64,000 nucleotides of DNA from Clarkia xantiana subsp. parviflora (lineage: Eukaryota; Streptophyta; Magnoliopsida; Myrtales; Onagraceae), in NCBI GenBank assembly GCA_036873135.1, contig JAPTYO010000023.1:62001-126000 (forward strand), read 5' to 3'. Below the pieces are notes generated by a model. It was not told where the DNA came from, made no database searches, and saw only the letters and a program-made list of their open reading frames with translations. Below are positions 35,070-47,789 of this stretch, piece after piece (position 1 is the stretch's first letter; each line of letters starts with the position of its first letter). The position numbers were made by a program, and so were the translations under genes.

Positions 35070-36500
35070 TTATAACATTAGTATGACTTATTTGTGATAT
35101 TTAGGAAAAGTATTTGGTTAATTTTTTATTTTTAAAAAGTATTTAGGATAATTTTAAACAGTTAATTAATGAGAGTACTATTTAGCAATCGTTTTGCCAC
35201 ATTTTGACCATTGAACCATCGCAAAGAGATACTGCACTAACAATGATTATTGTCAAACATATTGTACTATTTTTATAATTTCTCCATTTAGAACTAAATA
35301 AACAACCAAATGGTGTATAATTTGGGCGGTTTTATGGATTTTTTTTTTAATTTTTTTTAATCAAAGAATGAAATGAAAGAGGCTTGTTTAATTCCATCCA
35401 CTGACATTTTCTATTGGATTTTGAGAGGGTTCCGAACTTCCGACGGTATGTTCCGCCAAGTTCTGAATTAAGAGAGACGGTGGCATATCAGGTAATTATT
35501 GTCAACTTTGTGTCTCTTTATACAGCAGATATAATTCGGAACGTGGCGGACTAAAATTATATTTATTTGCTATGTAATATATTATTTACTTTTGAACAAT
35601 GTAATTAAATAGTTATAAATTTTTCTCTAATTTATGAATATATTTTTTGCTAATATATACTAATAACGAACGAACGATTTTTTTATTCACTTAAATTATA
35701 TAATATATATTTTTGTTTTAAAAAAGATCTCGCTACAGACCAGTAGATTTTTAGTGGATATTTTCTCGGTCGCTCTAACATTTTAGTTTCAACGTTGAAG
35801 TTTTTTAAAAACAATTTATATTACATAACTTAAGTGAAAAAAAAAATCATTAATAATCTTGTATTATCTTTGAAGTCAAGCAGCGCAGGTTGGTCCACAT
35901 AATTGGATTCAAAATGATTAATTTAAATTCACTTTAGATTATACACAATTTAACCTAACAATATATGCACGTGTGAATAGCGCAGACTAGAATTTAGTAA
36001 TAATTTTTTTAAAAAAATGAGTTTTCAAATTAATTTATTAACTATAAATAAGTTTATATATATGGATAGAATCCCGCACAAAGCTCGGGACAATAACCAG
36101 TTTTATACACTATATTGTATTTTTTTTTCTCTAAAAATCTTAACGTACAAATCTAAAAGAATATAAATAAAACAATTAAATGTATAATATAGATATTTAT
36201 TTGACAATATATCCGATATATGCATATCCTATAGTATAGATAGAGATAATAATGGTTACGTCATGGTGGGCTGGCAGGCACCATATTTTGTACACTCATA
36301 CACACGTAACCAACTAAGGGTAATATAATTATTTATTTATCCATAATATTTATTGTAACACAAAAACAAACCCTAGTAATTAGAAAATGGTTATTAATCT
36401 CAAACTACCTTAAGTGGCTAAAACTGCTTAATGTTGCGGAAAAAAAGTGAATATAACTACAATTTTCTAGAATAGTCCAAACGCGCCTCCACTACTCAAC
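35070..36500. other. AT-rich intergenic sequence
   Basis: No ORF above 60 codons that looks coding and no repeat structure that I can delimit. It lies between the 34632-35066 foldback element and the (TA)n tract. Confidence 0.4.

Positions 36501-36503
<3 letters not shown>

Positions 36504-36558
<55 letters not shown>
36504..36558. repeat. (TA)n microsatellite, about 27 units
   Basis: Uninterrupted TA dinucleotide run directly upstream of the likely transcription start of the 75-aa protein gene; it may act as, or vary the strength of, its TATA region. Confidence 0.95.
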
Positions 36559-36561
<3 letters not shown>

Positions 36562-37538
36562 CTTACAATCTCTCAAAGGCAGAAAGAATCAATCCAGCAG
36601 CTTCTCTTCTCTTCTCCAACAGCAGTAAAAACCAAGTCAAGCAAGGTACGATTACAATGAATCTAGCTAAAATCATCTGTGCGATCTATTGATTGGTAGT
36701 TCCTTTCTATTATTCTGCCTTGATTTTCGTGTCTTATCCTACTTTCTGCTTGTTTCTTGAAAATCGCGGATTACATGGTCATCGCGTAATCAATAGATGT
36801 ATATTTCATTAGATTTGTGTAGAGTTGACTTCGCTGAAGCGATGATGTCTGATAAAGTATTGTTTAGGGTATATATATTTGGATTCTTTCGAATTGCTCA
36901 TCTCCAATTGGCAAAACCGTTTGCTGATTCCAGGTTTTCTGTGCCATATGCATGGATTGTGTATTTGTTCTCTGTTTTTGGGATAAGGAATTGGGATTTT
37001 GTTTGGATCTTGAAATAGGAACGTGATCAACTAACTAATTTGGGATATGACTCTATATGCTCTACATGAACATATAAATCTGGAGAACAGAACAGAAGAG
37101 ATGGATCATGTGATTATTTGTTCCTGTATGTTTATCATTTTGAAGGCAATTGTTTTCTAAAATGGATCCCCCTACCAAGATGGGATTTAGGGTTTGGTTG
37201 CAGAGATCTCTCCCTGTTAGAAGGATTGCTTGCTGCTGCTTCTTCTTAACATTCACTCCCTTTTATGCAAATATTACTCTAATTTGTCCACTCATTGTTG
37301 GATTTTGGATTCAATGTCCAGTTTTGAATATTGATGATTGACTAACTATAAAACTGCTGCATCAGAATAAGTGAGTACCATATTTATTCTTCTATAACAA
37401 TTCACCATTGCTTATGATGAGTTGGTTGATATGATTCAACTCTATGCTCTCTAGCATAGCATGGTGGTTTGGTTCTACTTGTCTTCTCTATCCATCTAAT
37501 CTAATAACTTTGATTTGCTTATTCGATTTGCAGAAAGG

Positions 37539-37766
37539 ATGGATAACCAACCACGAACCAACGATGTCTCTGACGAACTGACACGGGAACGTCTTATTGC
37601 CATTTCCTCATACGAGTCGGACTCTGCAAAGGTCCAACCTCAACCGCCGAGCCTAGCTGCCAATGCAAATGGTGATAACAACGAGAAATACATATCCGAG
37701 CTGATATCTATCTCAGACGCCCAACCTGCAGACGCCTTGCCGGCTGGTGTAACCCACAAGGGCTAG
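37539..37766 (+). CDS. Small hydrophilic protein of unknown function (75 aa)
   Basis: Coding exon preceded by a likely 5'UTR intron (donor after 36645, acceptor at 37531-37533); transcription probably begins just after the (TA)n tract near 36560. The protein starts MDNQPRTNDVSDELTRERLI and is Ser/Asp/Asn/Gln-rich, without a signal peptide, membrane segment or known domain. The splice structure and the good ATG context after the acceptor support a real gene, but I do not recognise a characterised family. It may be a short intrinsically disordered protein conserved in plants. Confidence 0.6.
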   Translation: MDNQPRTNDVSDELTRERLIAISSYESDSAKVQPQPPSLAANANGDNNEKYISELISISDAQPADALPAGVTHKG

Positions 37767-37769
37767 TAC

Positions 37770-38800
37770 TAGTAGAGTGTTTTTAATGTGACATAAGTAA
37801 GAATCTCATATGTGAGTTAACACAGACTGTTGTTGATACAAGTCAGAATTGCAAAAAATGGCTTGATAAACTTTGTGGTCATTTGTTATTTGCCCTCTCA
37901 ATGTGAAACTATTACTTATTATTATTGATGCAACTTTTTGGATTGTATAGGACTTTATGACTTTCATTTCTCTTTTGCTAATGGTTGGAAATAAATCAAC
38001 CAACACCACTTGCACAGGAAGAAGTGGAAATCTTCATCAACTAACTTGCTTTATTAAGTTTAGTAGTTGAATCTTTATCAACTTCCACTCAACTAGGTCT
38101 ATGTGGTTACTAACTTGTGTTGAGTGCTAAAGTGTTGGTGCTATTCTTATATAGGGTTCTCCATCTCACTTCACCTCCACATTGTTAAAGAAATTTAAGA
38201 ACCTAATAATAGTCATATCGCAAATGGTTGTCTCAAATTTAAAATATGTTGATATTCAATGTAAAAAAATATTAAATTGATTGATTTTAATTTCTTTTTA
38301 AACTAGTTGTGGTGTTAAAATTGGTCGTTAAAGTAATAAAAACGTGTTAATTTCAACTTTTTTGAAATATCAGTGTTGTTGCTCATGACTAAAGATTATT
38401 TAATGCTTAAAAAATGTATATTTGTTCCGGAAAATTAACTAATCTAATAGTTGAGATCCCGAATAGTAGCATTGTTTTTGTTTCGAAATATCAACTAATA
38501 TAATAGTTGAGATATAAAATATTAACATTTTAAATATGAGACAATGACAAGCTACATGAACTATATAGTTAAGACGCTTTTTAAGTTCTTAATCCTATTT
38601 TAAATGTTACATGCTATAATTAGTATTTTAAGTAAAAAACATCAAAATTATTATTAAATATACTTTTTATTTACAAAATTTCAACATGATTCTTTTTCAA
38701 TTGATAGAACTAACAACTAAGGCTTTTTTTTGGTAATCTGAAGTTCTTAGATTAATGTTATCCGATCGAGTCTCAATTGAGACCAACTAGGGTATTATAA
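37770..38800. other. Intergenic sequence between the 75-aa gene and TOM2B
   Basis: Likely 3'UTR to about 38050, then AT-rich sequence with a 'gagtctcaattgagac' palindrome near 38769-38784 that may belong to a decayed element. No gene seen. Confidence 0.35.
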
Positions 38801-38887
38801 CTGATAGAATTGAGGTAAATTAGGTGAACTTCTGTTTGTTAACCAGCAATAGCATAGAGTAGCGGAGATTGGAGAGTAACCGGGAAC

Positions 38888-40103
38888 ATGGCGACCTCAA
38901 CGGCGACAGGGGCCAGCAGCCGTGAAGGCACGGCCAAAGCCGCAGTGGCCGATCAAATATCTCAAGCAGTACAGTCAACATCCAATCTCCTCCACCTGAT
39001 GCAACAATCTTCTGCTTCTCAGGTAACCTATTCTCTCTGTAGACTTCATGCATCGCTAGGGATCCTTACATTTACCATAAAAGCTAATGGTTGCAATGTC
39101 TCTGATCTGTAAGTAGGCGTTACCAATAGAAATGAAAACTTATGTGCCTGTTATTGGAATCATGACCACAGAGCAAGAATTTCCAATTGGAATCTATCGG
39201 TGGTTGATGATTGCTTGGCTCAATTAACGGATCCAATTTCTTGCTTGCTGTAGAAACTGACTATTTGCTGCCGTTTTGGACATCCTATGCTGTGTGATTG
39301 CTGATTTTTGACACTACTGCACAACAAATGACTGATATCTTCTTCTGCAGGCCCAGCTGATGAGGCTCCCTAAGAACCTATTGGCAAAATCTGCAACAAT
39401 CAAGAATACTGGACAAGTATGAATGTTTCTTTGGTGCATTGATCGATCAAATCTATAACTTGAGTTTCCAGGCGTGTTATTGTTGGTTTTCTTCTGCCTT
39501 CTCTCACGCAGGTATTGCAACAGATGCCTCAAGTGATATCATCTCTGGATGCGCACGTGGAAAAAGGTTTGCAAAGGTTTGTGCTTGTAAGAGCTCGTTA
39601 GTCGGTTGCAGTAAGTAGTAATTGATTTAGGAGACAGTCTAGATGCTGTGAGGTTTCAGATTTGATAGGTGGTGTTGAAGATAGTAAAATGTGTTCAATG
39701 TTTTTGCAGTTTGTATTAGTGTCACAAAGAGTGAAAGAAAACATTAACAGATAGGTTTGGCATCATTAATAGCTAGCCTGACTGAATAGGTAAAGCTTGT
39801 TAAGTAATAGTTTGATATTCAGTATGATAAACACACTATTTGAACAATGATTTTCATTTGGAGATGAATATTGTTGCTATTATGCATCAGTGTTTTTCTT
39901 TTCCAGCATAAAAAGTTTGTGTGAATGAATCTGCAGTGTTCCTCATCTGGGAACTGTGGTCCAGTTGCTCGCAAACATGGAGCGTAATCAGCTCAGTTCC
40001 CTATCACAAGTTCATCTCCCTAAAGAGGTAATACATGTATTTCTCTGTCATATGTTTCCTTGTATTTTGCTATAACTTCCATCAAATGCAGGGATCAAGT
40101 TGA
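38888..40103 (+). CDS. TOM2B: TOM2B (tobamovirus multiplication protein 2B homologue)
   Basis: Five exons (38888-39022, 39351-39416, 39512-39576, 39937-40027, 40092-40103) join in phase to 122 residues, about the length I recall for Arabidopsis TOM2B. The sequence is basic and helical: KAAVADQISQAVQSTSNLL, QLMRLPKNLLAKSATIKN, SSLDAHVEKGLQSVPHL. TOM2B is a small plant host protein required with TOM2A for efficient tobamovirus multiplication in Arabidopsis; its normal cell role is not well defined. The last exon encodes only three residues (Gly-Ser-Ser) before the stop. Its close linkage to TOM2A matches the arrangement at At1g32370/At1g32400 from memory. Confidence 0.88.
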
Positions 40104-40569
40104 TTTCGTTCGACTGCTCAAGTCTCTCACGCGTAGAAGTAGAATATAACCAATTTTGAATGGCTAGAGATTTACATGATTGGGTTGGAGAGTTGAGTGC
40201 AATATTTAAGAAAGCTGCAGCTAAGTAAGTATTTGTAGATGAATGATGTAATGCTGCAGAGCGTTGGATATGTAATTGCTCAGTGTTGAACTAAATAGTA
40301 AAACCATATTAGTATGTATAAATGTTGGTAACTAACTGCCATATGTCAAAAAACTAATACAATTATTTTCTCATCTATCCTTAATTTGAAGCATGGGCAA
40401 CTCAAAGGACTCTTTATCAAAAATAGAAAAATTCACCTTATCAATTGGAATGAGATTACTAAAAACAAAAAATCCAAGGGTTGGGTATATAATAACAATG
40501 AAAGATCTAAAATGTTTTTTTGTTTTTGCAAAGGGGGCATACTAATGTATGTATACAATAATTGTTCTT

Positions 40570-40621
40570 TTCATCATTCATCATAAATGCTTGGGAAAAA
40601 AAAAAGTCATTCATCATAAAT
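40570..40621 (+). repeat. A-tail micro-insertion flanked by a 15-bp duplication
   Basis: 'tcattcatcataaat' occurs at 40574-40588 and again at 40607-40621. Between them is 'gcttggg' plus a run of ten A and one G (18 nt). This is the footprint expected of a very short LINE-driven insertion. Confidence 0.6.
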
Positions 40622-40627
40622 AACTAG

Positions 40628-41155
40628 CTGGTAATTTGTGACACGACACGAACGAAAAAAAATTGTGTTCGTGCTAGCATATGACAGAACGATAACACGA
40701 ACACAATATAACTTCCGTGCCGTGTTTGAGTATCATAACACGACACGCATGATAGCACGGTAAAATTGTGCTACTAAGACTAATTCTTAAGTATTGTTTA
40801 AACAAATCTTATTTATTACCTTTAAAAACTCAAGTGGTTTAATTTTTAGTGTTAGTAAACTCTATATTATTTAAATTATAATGTTAATACATAAATTCAT
40901 AGTTTTTTTTTTTTAATATATGAAGTTCATTATTTTGATTTTTGTTTAAAGATCTCATATAGAGATGTACAACTGTATATCTTTACACAACACGATAGTA
41001 CGACACGAACATGCACGAAAATATTTATAATGTGTTCGTGTTTGTAAAATATTGCACGATAAGCTTACCATATATGTTCGTATGCAGTAAATTTAGCACT
41101 ACACGATCATTTACACAAGATAGCACGAATTTTCATCCTATAAATTACCCATTTC
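40628..41155. repeat. CACGA-rich inverted-repeat element upstream of the Man1-Src1 gene
   Basis: Many 'acacgacacgaac' and 'gtgttcgtg' words appear at both ends (40640-40770 and 40985-41135) around an AT-rich centre; the outer motif 'gtaattt' appears inverted on the right. It has no ORF. It resembles a degenerate non-autonomous transposon and forms part of the upstream region of the next gene. Exact borders are uncertain. Confidence 0.45.
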
Positions 41156-41272
41156 GGGTTGAAGTGAAATACAGAATAAGAATAATTCCTTTGGGCCGAA
41201 AGATAGAATGCACAAAACTGGGCTCTTCTTTAATTTATATGGATCCACGTTCAAAACTTTATGTCCTTCCTC

Positions 41273-41293
41273 TCTCTCTCTCTCTCTCTCTCC
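41273..41293 (+). repeat. (CT)n tract in the Man1-Src1 leader
   Basis: About ten CT dinucleotides 90 bp upstream of the ATG; pyrimidine patches like this are common plant core-promoter/leader elements. The duplicated promoter has a slightly shorter version near 55838-55856. Confidence 0.7.
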
Positions 41294-41379
41294 AAATTTG
41301 GCGAGCAGTGGAAATTATCTCCGTACTTCATTTCTGAAGAACAAACCTCCTCTCCGCGGTATTGTCTCTACCAGCAGCA

Positions 41380-44300
41380 ATGGAACCACCTGCGAACTTC
41401 TTTCCGTCTAAGGAAGAACTGATAAAGCTCGTTCTGGTTCTCTCGATCGCTTCTGCTGTTGCTGTTTCCTGCAACTTCTTCGTCAGCTTCGTCAATCCCC
41501 AATCCAAGCCTTTCTGCGACACTGACTTAGATTCCTTCTACTTGGCTCCCGGTATGTTCTTCTGCTTCATCTCCGTGTTAGAGAAAGGGCGAAGAGAACA
41601 ACCAGTCTCCTTTCATATGCTCTAGTGTAAATGATAGGCAAATATGACTGAAGTTGAAACGAATTGAGTGAAAAATATGTCGACACTGGTTCGTTGCGTT
41701 TCATGGAGAAGACTGTCCTCTTTTCATTGTTCTGCTTTTCGTTCTTTCTCATTTCTGCCCTAGTTATTCATGTACACAGTTTTCCTTGCTGTAATAAGTG
41801 CTTAGTTCTAATAAGCTGGAATCACACTGCAGATTCTTGTGAGCCTTGCCCAAGTCATGGAGAATGCCGTAAGGGGGAACTGGAGTGTCATCAAGGATAC
41901 AGGAAGCAGGGAAAATTATGTATAGAAGATGGAGATATAAATCTCACGGCTAAGCAACTTGTCTGTCCGGATACTCATATTCATTCCATGTTAACTGTTA
42001 TATTATGTTGCATATGACACATGGATTATTAGTTTCGTCTGTATTATCTTATTGGTTTGAATCTGATTTTCATTCAGGCAGAATGGGTTGAAATTCATCT
42101 ATGCACAGGATATGCTCAACTAATGTGTTACGGAAGCGGGGCAGCTTGGGTGCGTCTTTTGCCCCCAATTGAAATCATCTTAACTTTTATTCTTGTGTGC
42201 TTTCTGTCTGTCGTTTGATTCTTTTATCCATACTTGTGGGTTTCTTGATGCATTTGTTTGCTACTATCTTATTCTAAGAATGCCTAATTTACATCGTTGC
42301 ATGATCAACTTTTAGGCTGTGGAGGAAGATCTACTGAATGACTTGGACGGACAACTAATCATGAGAATTTCAGACCAGGATTCTACAGTTTATACATACA
42401 CGAAACAACGTGCAGTCGAGGCCATTGCAAAGTCACTGGAAACTCGAACAAATTCTGCTGGGTACAGCTTTCTATCCTGAGGGCTTTTTCAGTTAAATGA
42501 TATCCATGGATATGTATTATACCTAGCCTTCTAGATATGATTCCTTCTTATTCTTTCAATAGGAAAAAAGAGTTCAAGTGTCCGGACGCATTAGCTGAAA
42601 ATTACAAGCCTTTTGGCTGTCGAATTCGTCATTGGATCATTGAGCACTCACTACTTCTCATGCCAGTTTTTGCCCTGGTATTTCTCTAAAGGCAGCTTTT
42701 CCATGCTTATGTTTTAGCAAATAAAAAACAGAAGCCTTTTGACAGTATTAAGATATACAGTGTTTGGGTTTTGCCATATTGATGTGGAGAATTCATAAAA
42801 AGCACTGTCTGACAACCAGAGCTGAAGAGCTGTACAATCAGGTAATAAGCATATTTGATGCTATTTTAGTATGTCAGTACAGCCGTATTTTCCCGTAGGG
42901 TTCAGTACAACTTGAGGCTTTTGAAAATTCTTGAACTTTTACAAAATAGATTAATTATCTGATCAGGATTGCCATGCTAGAAACTATTTGCACTTTTTGG
43001 AATGGAAACTCACACTAGGAGGTTAAGAATATTTTATAGCAAACTGGGCTACTGAGCTGCAGCGTAAATGCCTAATTCCTGTTTTTGATGAAAGAATTTG
43101 TAATTGACCTAGATCATCTGCTTCAGCATATATGAAGAGGTTCTACAGGATTTCTGTCTGCTGTTTTCTTTAATTGGACGGTGTCCTACTTCATAAAATT
43201 TTATGGAGTTACATATGGATTTATTTACTTTAATCAATGGATAGTAGATACAAATCCTAAAGATTATGTTTTTTTGTTTCCTGAAAGTTATGAACCTAAG
43301 ATGCTGGAATAATTTGACTGATGTTGGCTATTTTAGGTCTGCGAAATACTTGAGGAGAATGCGTTGGTGTCTAACAGGGGTCATGGTGAATCTGAACCTT
43401 GGGTGGTTGCTTCTAGGTTGCGAGACCACCTTCTCTTACCCAGAGAAAGGAAGAATCCTTTGATATGGAGAAAGGTAAAATGTCTATAAATCATTAAATC
43501 TTATGGAATTACCACTTTGCAGCTGCTCTCAGTGGGTTCTCATTGTTTTTACAGAATCTAGCAACACTGAGCATACATATATATATTATTATACTGTGTA
43601 TGTCCTTTTTCTTTCTATTTTATTGTCAGAGAATCAGAAGCATACATTTGACCTTCTTTAACTAAATTGACCTTTGGCAACAAAAAAAAAAGAATTGTTT
43701 TTTCCTTCCACTGTTTAGTGGTTAGTCTTGGCTATGTGAAACTTAGTTATGTTCTTAGTAGCCTTATTCTTTTCTCTTAGAGTGGTTCTGGTATTTGACA
43801 ATTTGGCACTTTCACAGGTTGAGGAGTTGGTTCAGGAAGACTCCCGTGTAGATCGGTATCCCAAGCTAGTGAAGGGTGAATCTAGAGTTGTATGGGAATG
43901 GCAAGGTATAGGAAAAGACTAACTACTGACACGTCCTTCACTTAGTGGAGTTAATCATCAAACCAAGTGATTATTCATCAACAAATTCCACACATGCTAA
44001 AAGAATGAGAGAACTTAACTTTCTTAGTCGTGGGTATGTACATGGTATTAGAACATTTTTAGAGTCCATGGACAAACAAACACTACACAAGGCCCCATTG
44101 CTGAGAGTGCAAGGGGTTACTAGGTTCAAGAGAACTTGATGCTCGGTGTTAAGGCTTAAGGGCCAAGTTGCAACCTGAGATTGGTGTTAACAGTTAACTG
44201 TTGCATTTTCATGTAAATGTCGTTGTTAAGAGAAATAGACCTACATTGATCAAGTGAAAGAAGAATGTGCATGTAAAACATTAGGCTCCATCACCTATTA

Positions 44301-45152
44301 TTAACTTGTTGGCAAAAAAAATCACGTATTAACTTGAATTTGTCCACAAGGGTTCATTTCTTCTGTGAAGCCCTCTGTTAATTTTATACCATTATGCTGG
44401 AAAGGTTGTTTTACACGGTACACGTTCTCTTCTCCTTTTATGAAATGAAGAAACAAGCTTCTGCATTTCAGACCAGAAGTCTCTGAAAAAGAAGTAATTT
44501 CCATTTCATATTGTGTGCTGAGGCTTGAGGGTGTTTAGAAAATGGATTTAGGAGGAATATCATAGGGCTGGTTATTTTTGTGTAAGTATTGCACAAAAAG
44601 AGGGTACTCAGAATCAACCAGAGGCAGACTCTTATAAAATCAGATGTCTAAGACTCTGAGGGGACCTCCAATGGGAATTGGAAGCTGGTTCTCAGTAAGG
44701 GAAAACTGTGCAGCGTGCACAGACTGTTATCGTATTTGCATTACTATATTTTTTTGTCAAGACAATAATTTTGGTGAACTTTCTGCAACCATATTCTTCT
44801 AAATTCTTCTGAGAACTAAGATTGTCATGTATATCTAGTTTTATAATGGTATTTCTAAAGTAAGATGTTCCATTTGTTTCCTGTAGTGGAGGGCTCTTTG
44901 AGCTCTACACGAATAAGGAAGAAGAGGGAAACAGGCAATTTGAATACCGTCAATCAAATCAGGAGCGGTAGTGATCAACATTATGAATCAAAATCTGGTA
45001 CAATCCCAAACTTCTGACTTTGTAATTTCAGCTGCTGGCTCTGCTACCTGATAAACTTCTCTTATCCATTGTCTTACCTATACATTAGTATATGCTCATA
45101 AATACAAATTATGAAAAATGCAGAGCCCAGAGGCAGAGCACTCATATTCTGA
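41380..45152 (+). CDS. Membrane protein with Man1-Src1p C-terminal (MSC) domain
   Basis: Ten exons (41380-41551, 41833-41960, 42078-42149, 42316-42461, 42563-42677, 42761-42841, 43337-43474, 43818-43905, 44887-44997, 45124-45152) join in phase to 359 residues. A transmembrane helix lies near residues 13-37 (LIKLVLVLSIASAVAVSCNF). A Cys-rich lumenal part follows (CEPCPSHGECRKGELECHQG), then a second membrane helix near residues 205-230. The MSC domain contains TTRAEELYNQVCEILEENAL, RLRDHLLLPRERKNPLIW and SRVVWEWQ. In fungi and animals this domain is found in inner nuclear membrane proteins (Man1, Src1/Heh). The plant homologue, similar from memory to At5g46560, lacks the LEM/SAP head. The last intron before exon 9 contains a poly(A) micro-insertion. 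A 5' copy of this gene lies at 55696-56436. Confidence 0.85.
44290..44336 (+). repeat. Poly(A)-tail micro-insertion in a Man1-Src1 gene intron
   Basis: 'atcac...tattaacttg' occurs at 44290-44308 and 44321-44336, with a 3-base difference in length. Between the copies is 'ttggc' followed by seven A. It is plus-oriented. Confidence 0.5.
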
Positions 45153-46252
45153 TGGGATATCAATTAACAGAATACGGTCTGGTTATGTTTGTTAATTGGA
45201 GGATTTGAGTCCAGAAGAGGCGGTTTAATGTTAAAAGCATGGTAATTTCTGTATACACCTAACATGTCATCTTGAATGAACAACTCTGGTAGAGAGATAT
45301 ATTGAAGAAGCAGCTTTGATCTGTATTTACTGGTACCATCATTATACTCTGCAAGTATTCAGTATCTTCCCCTGAAGGTCACCGAGAAATATAGGACATG
45401 AAGAGATTGCGATTGGGGGAAGTAGTATATACTGGTTCAAAGTGACTATTGTCTAGGTCTCGTCTTTCTTCAGTTAGTTGTTGGTACAGAGATCAATGGT
45501 AGCGTTTATCTTGCGGTTTTAGTTCTTTTTCGAAATGTTTGAAAACTTTGAAAGCTATAAATTCATGTTGCCTTCTTAGTTGGACACTTGCAGACACTTC
45601 CTTTTTTGGGAAAAGATGCTGTAAGCCAGACAGATAATCTTGTTGTGATGGACCAGCATTCTGTGAGGTGGTTAACTAATTGAAAAAGGAGATTAATTTT
45701 AAGGATGAGATTGGTTAGTAGTGAGCTTGACGATGAATTTGAATGAAGAAATTGTATAGTATCGGACAAAATTAGACTCCACCTCTATTAAACGAAGATG
45801 ACAAACAGAATGCATGAAACATGCTTGGGGAGGAAGGCACCATGAAACTTGGGAGGAAAGAGCACTTTATGTTTCTATCTTAGAAGAAGTTGAAACTCAT
45901 TTGTTTGATTGATTTCTTTTTCGTCCTGTCCCTGCATTTTTTTAACATTATATTACATGCTATGAATGGGGTTAACTAAGTACTCACAGAAAAAAGTACA
46001 CAGACAGCCACTGTGCTGAGAGATAGGCAATTGCCTATCTTGCAAAGGTATTTCCTTCTCTCCTTCCTTTCTCTTTTTCAGAATCCCTCAACAGAAAAAG
46101 TAGCAGCTCGTTCTGAGATCAGACATTCGTTTGTTCTACGGTAAGCAAGCTTTTCTGGTCTTTAAGCATCAGTTTTTGAGTTAGTTGGATATAATGTAAG
46201 TTCTGATTGATATATAAATCTGTTTGCTTGTTAGTGCTTGATAAAGGGAGCA

Positions 46253-47783
46253 ATGACGTGGAAACGGTTCTTGGAATGGCTATTGAGGGTGCTGAATTTG
46301 ATATTGACAGTAGTTGGTCTAGCCATTTTGGGATATGGGGTATACTTATTGGAAGTATATAAACACCCGCCCGATGATAACTCGGTCAAGCTCGGCACCA
46401 CCTTGCACAAGTGGCCTAAAGCTTGGTATGCAATTCTTGACAGTAGTAAATATATAATATATGTTCTTTTTTCAGCTACTTCTTTACAAGATGTTTATAA
46501 ATTGTATCTTGTTGATGCAATGCAGGTTCTTATATTTGTTGACTGGCATAGGTGTGGTTCTTTCTGTTGTTTCTTGTTGCGGGTGCCTCGCCTCTCTCAC
46601 AAGGAACCGATACTGCCTGTCTTGTGTATCCTTTTTGCTGTAATAAATATCAAATAGTAGGGCTTGTATTTTGTTGGTGTAAGTGCAGCATATATATGGA
46701 AATTCCTGAGCTCTAAGTACAGTATGCAATCCTGGTGAGCTTGGTGGTTCTGGTTGAGCTATTATGTGCAGCTTACATATACTTTGACGGTACCTGGGAG
46801 GATGTGAGTAATCAATCTGTTGTTTTCTTCTTTTAGGATTAATGATGATATACACAAACTAATTCTAAATGCATGCTTTGAATTGAACTGTAGAAAGTTC
46901 CAACAGATAACACAGGCAACTTTGATACCATATATGAGTTCTTGGAGGACCACTGGGAGACTCTTCAATGGGTGGCACTTGCAATGCTTATTTTGGAGGT
47001 AACAATAGTCAATATATATAATAAAATACCTGTCTGTCTTATTGTGTTGTATGTAGGCAATTAGATTAGATTGTAATTGGTGGTGTGGTTGCAGGTGTTT
47101 GTTTTCTTTTTGGCGCTAGCGGTACGTGCACTGAACAGGCCGCACACACAGTACGATAGTGATGAGGAGTATTTTGTTCCAAAACAACAAATCCAATCTA
47201 CACTTGGTGCTGCTGCCCTTTATCAGCATCTGCTAAGCAGAAACGATGCCTGGACTGCAAGAATGAGAGAAAAGGTATGTGATTGACTGTGCGTTAGTGT
47301 TGTTAAAGGCTAGCACCTGGTCGCCTGAGGCGAGACGATAAAAGGGTCATTCGCCTCGTTGCGTCTCAAGAGCGCTTCAAACATCACCCTATAAATAAAT
47401 TATTATTTTTCTCAACCTATTACTTTATTAATACTAGGGTTTGGTCTCCAGATATCTTCTTTTTCTACATCTCTTATTTTTCCGTGTCTCTCCTTTATGC
47501 TAGTAGGTTTAGTATCTACCTAATTAGAGAAAATAGCCTACTACATCAACTTTGTCAATTTCTTTTCTCTTTTCTATATGTTAAAAAAATTGATTTGATC
47601 ATTCTAGATGGTATTTGCAGTAGATTTAATAATATAACACTATACTTGAGTATGTAGCTAACTGTTTGGTGTGTGAACCATCTGCAGTATGGGCTAGATA
47701 CTGCTGAATGCACTTATAACCCGGCAGAGTCGACTCGGAATCACGAGGGTGCGGAAGAGAGAAGCGGCTGCACCATCATGTAA
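46253..47783 (+). CDS. TOM2A: TOM2A / tetraspanin-like membrane protein
   Basis: Six exons (46253-46425, 46526-46625, 46723-46803, 46894-46998, 47095-47274, 47688-47783) give 244 residues. There are four membrane helices: near residues 12-33, 58-80 (LYLLTGIGVVLSVVSCCGC), 90-112 and ~150-172. The CC-G motif of tetraspanins is present (SCCGC), with a reduced outer loop between helices 3 and 4. The tail is hydrophilic (YDSDEEYFVPKQQIQ; WTARMREKYGLDT) and ends GCTIM, a CaaX-like prenylation site. In Arabidopsis TOM2A sits on the tonoplast, interacts with TOM1 and supports tobamovirus replication complexes; here it is a normal plant gene. A 5'UTR intron is likely (46141-46232). The upstream in-frame non-ATG extension is not used. 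Confidence 0.9.
47291..47395. repeat. Fragment of the 'gttgttaaaggc' element in the last TOM2A intron
   Basis: Starts 'gtgttgttaaaggc' and contains 'cgcctgaggcgag' palindromes, like the ends of the 17421-17878 element. The other end is not recognisable. Confidence 0.45.
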
Positions 47784-47789
47784 CAAACT

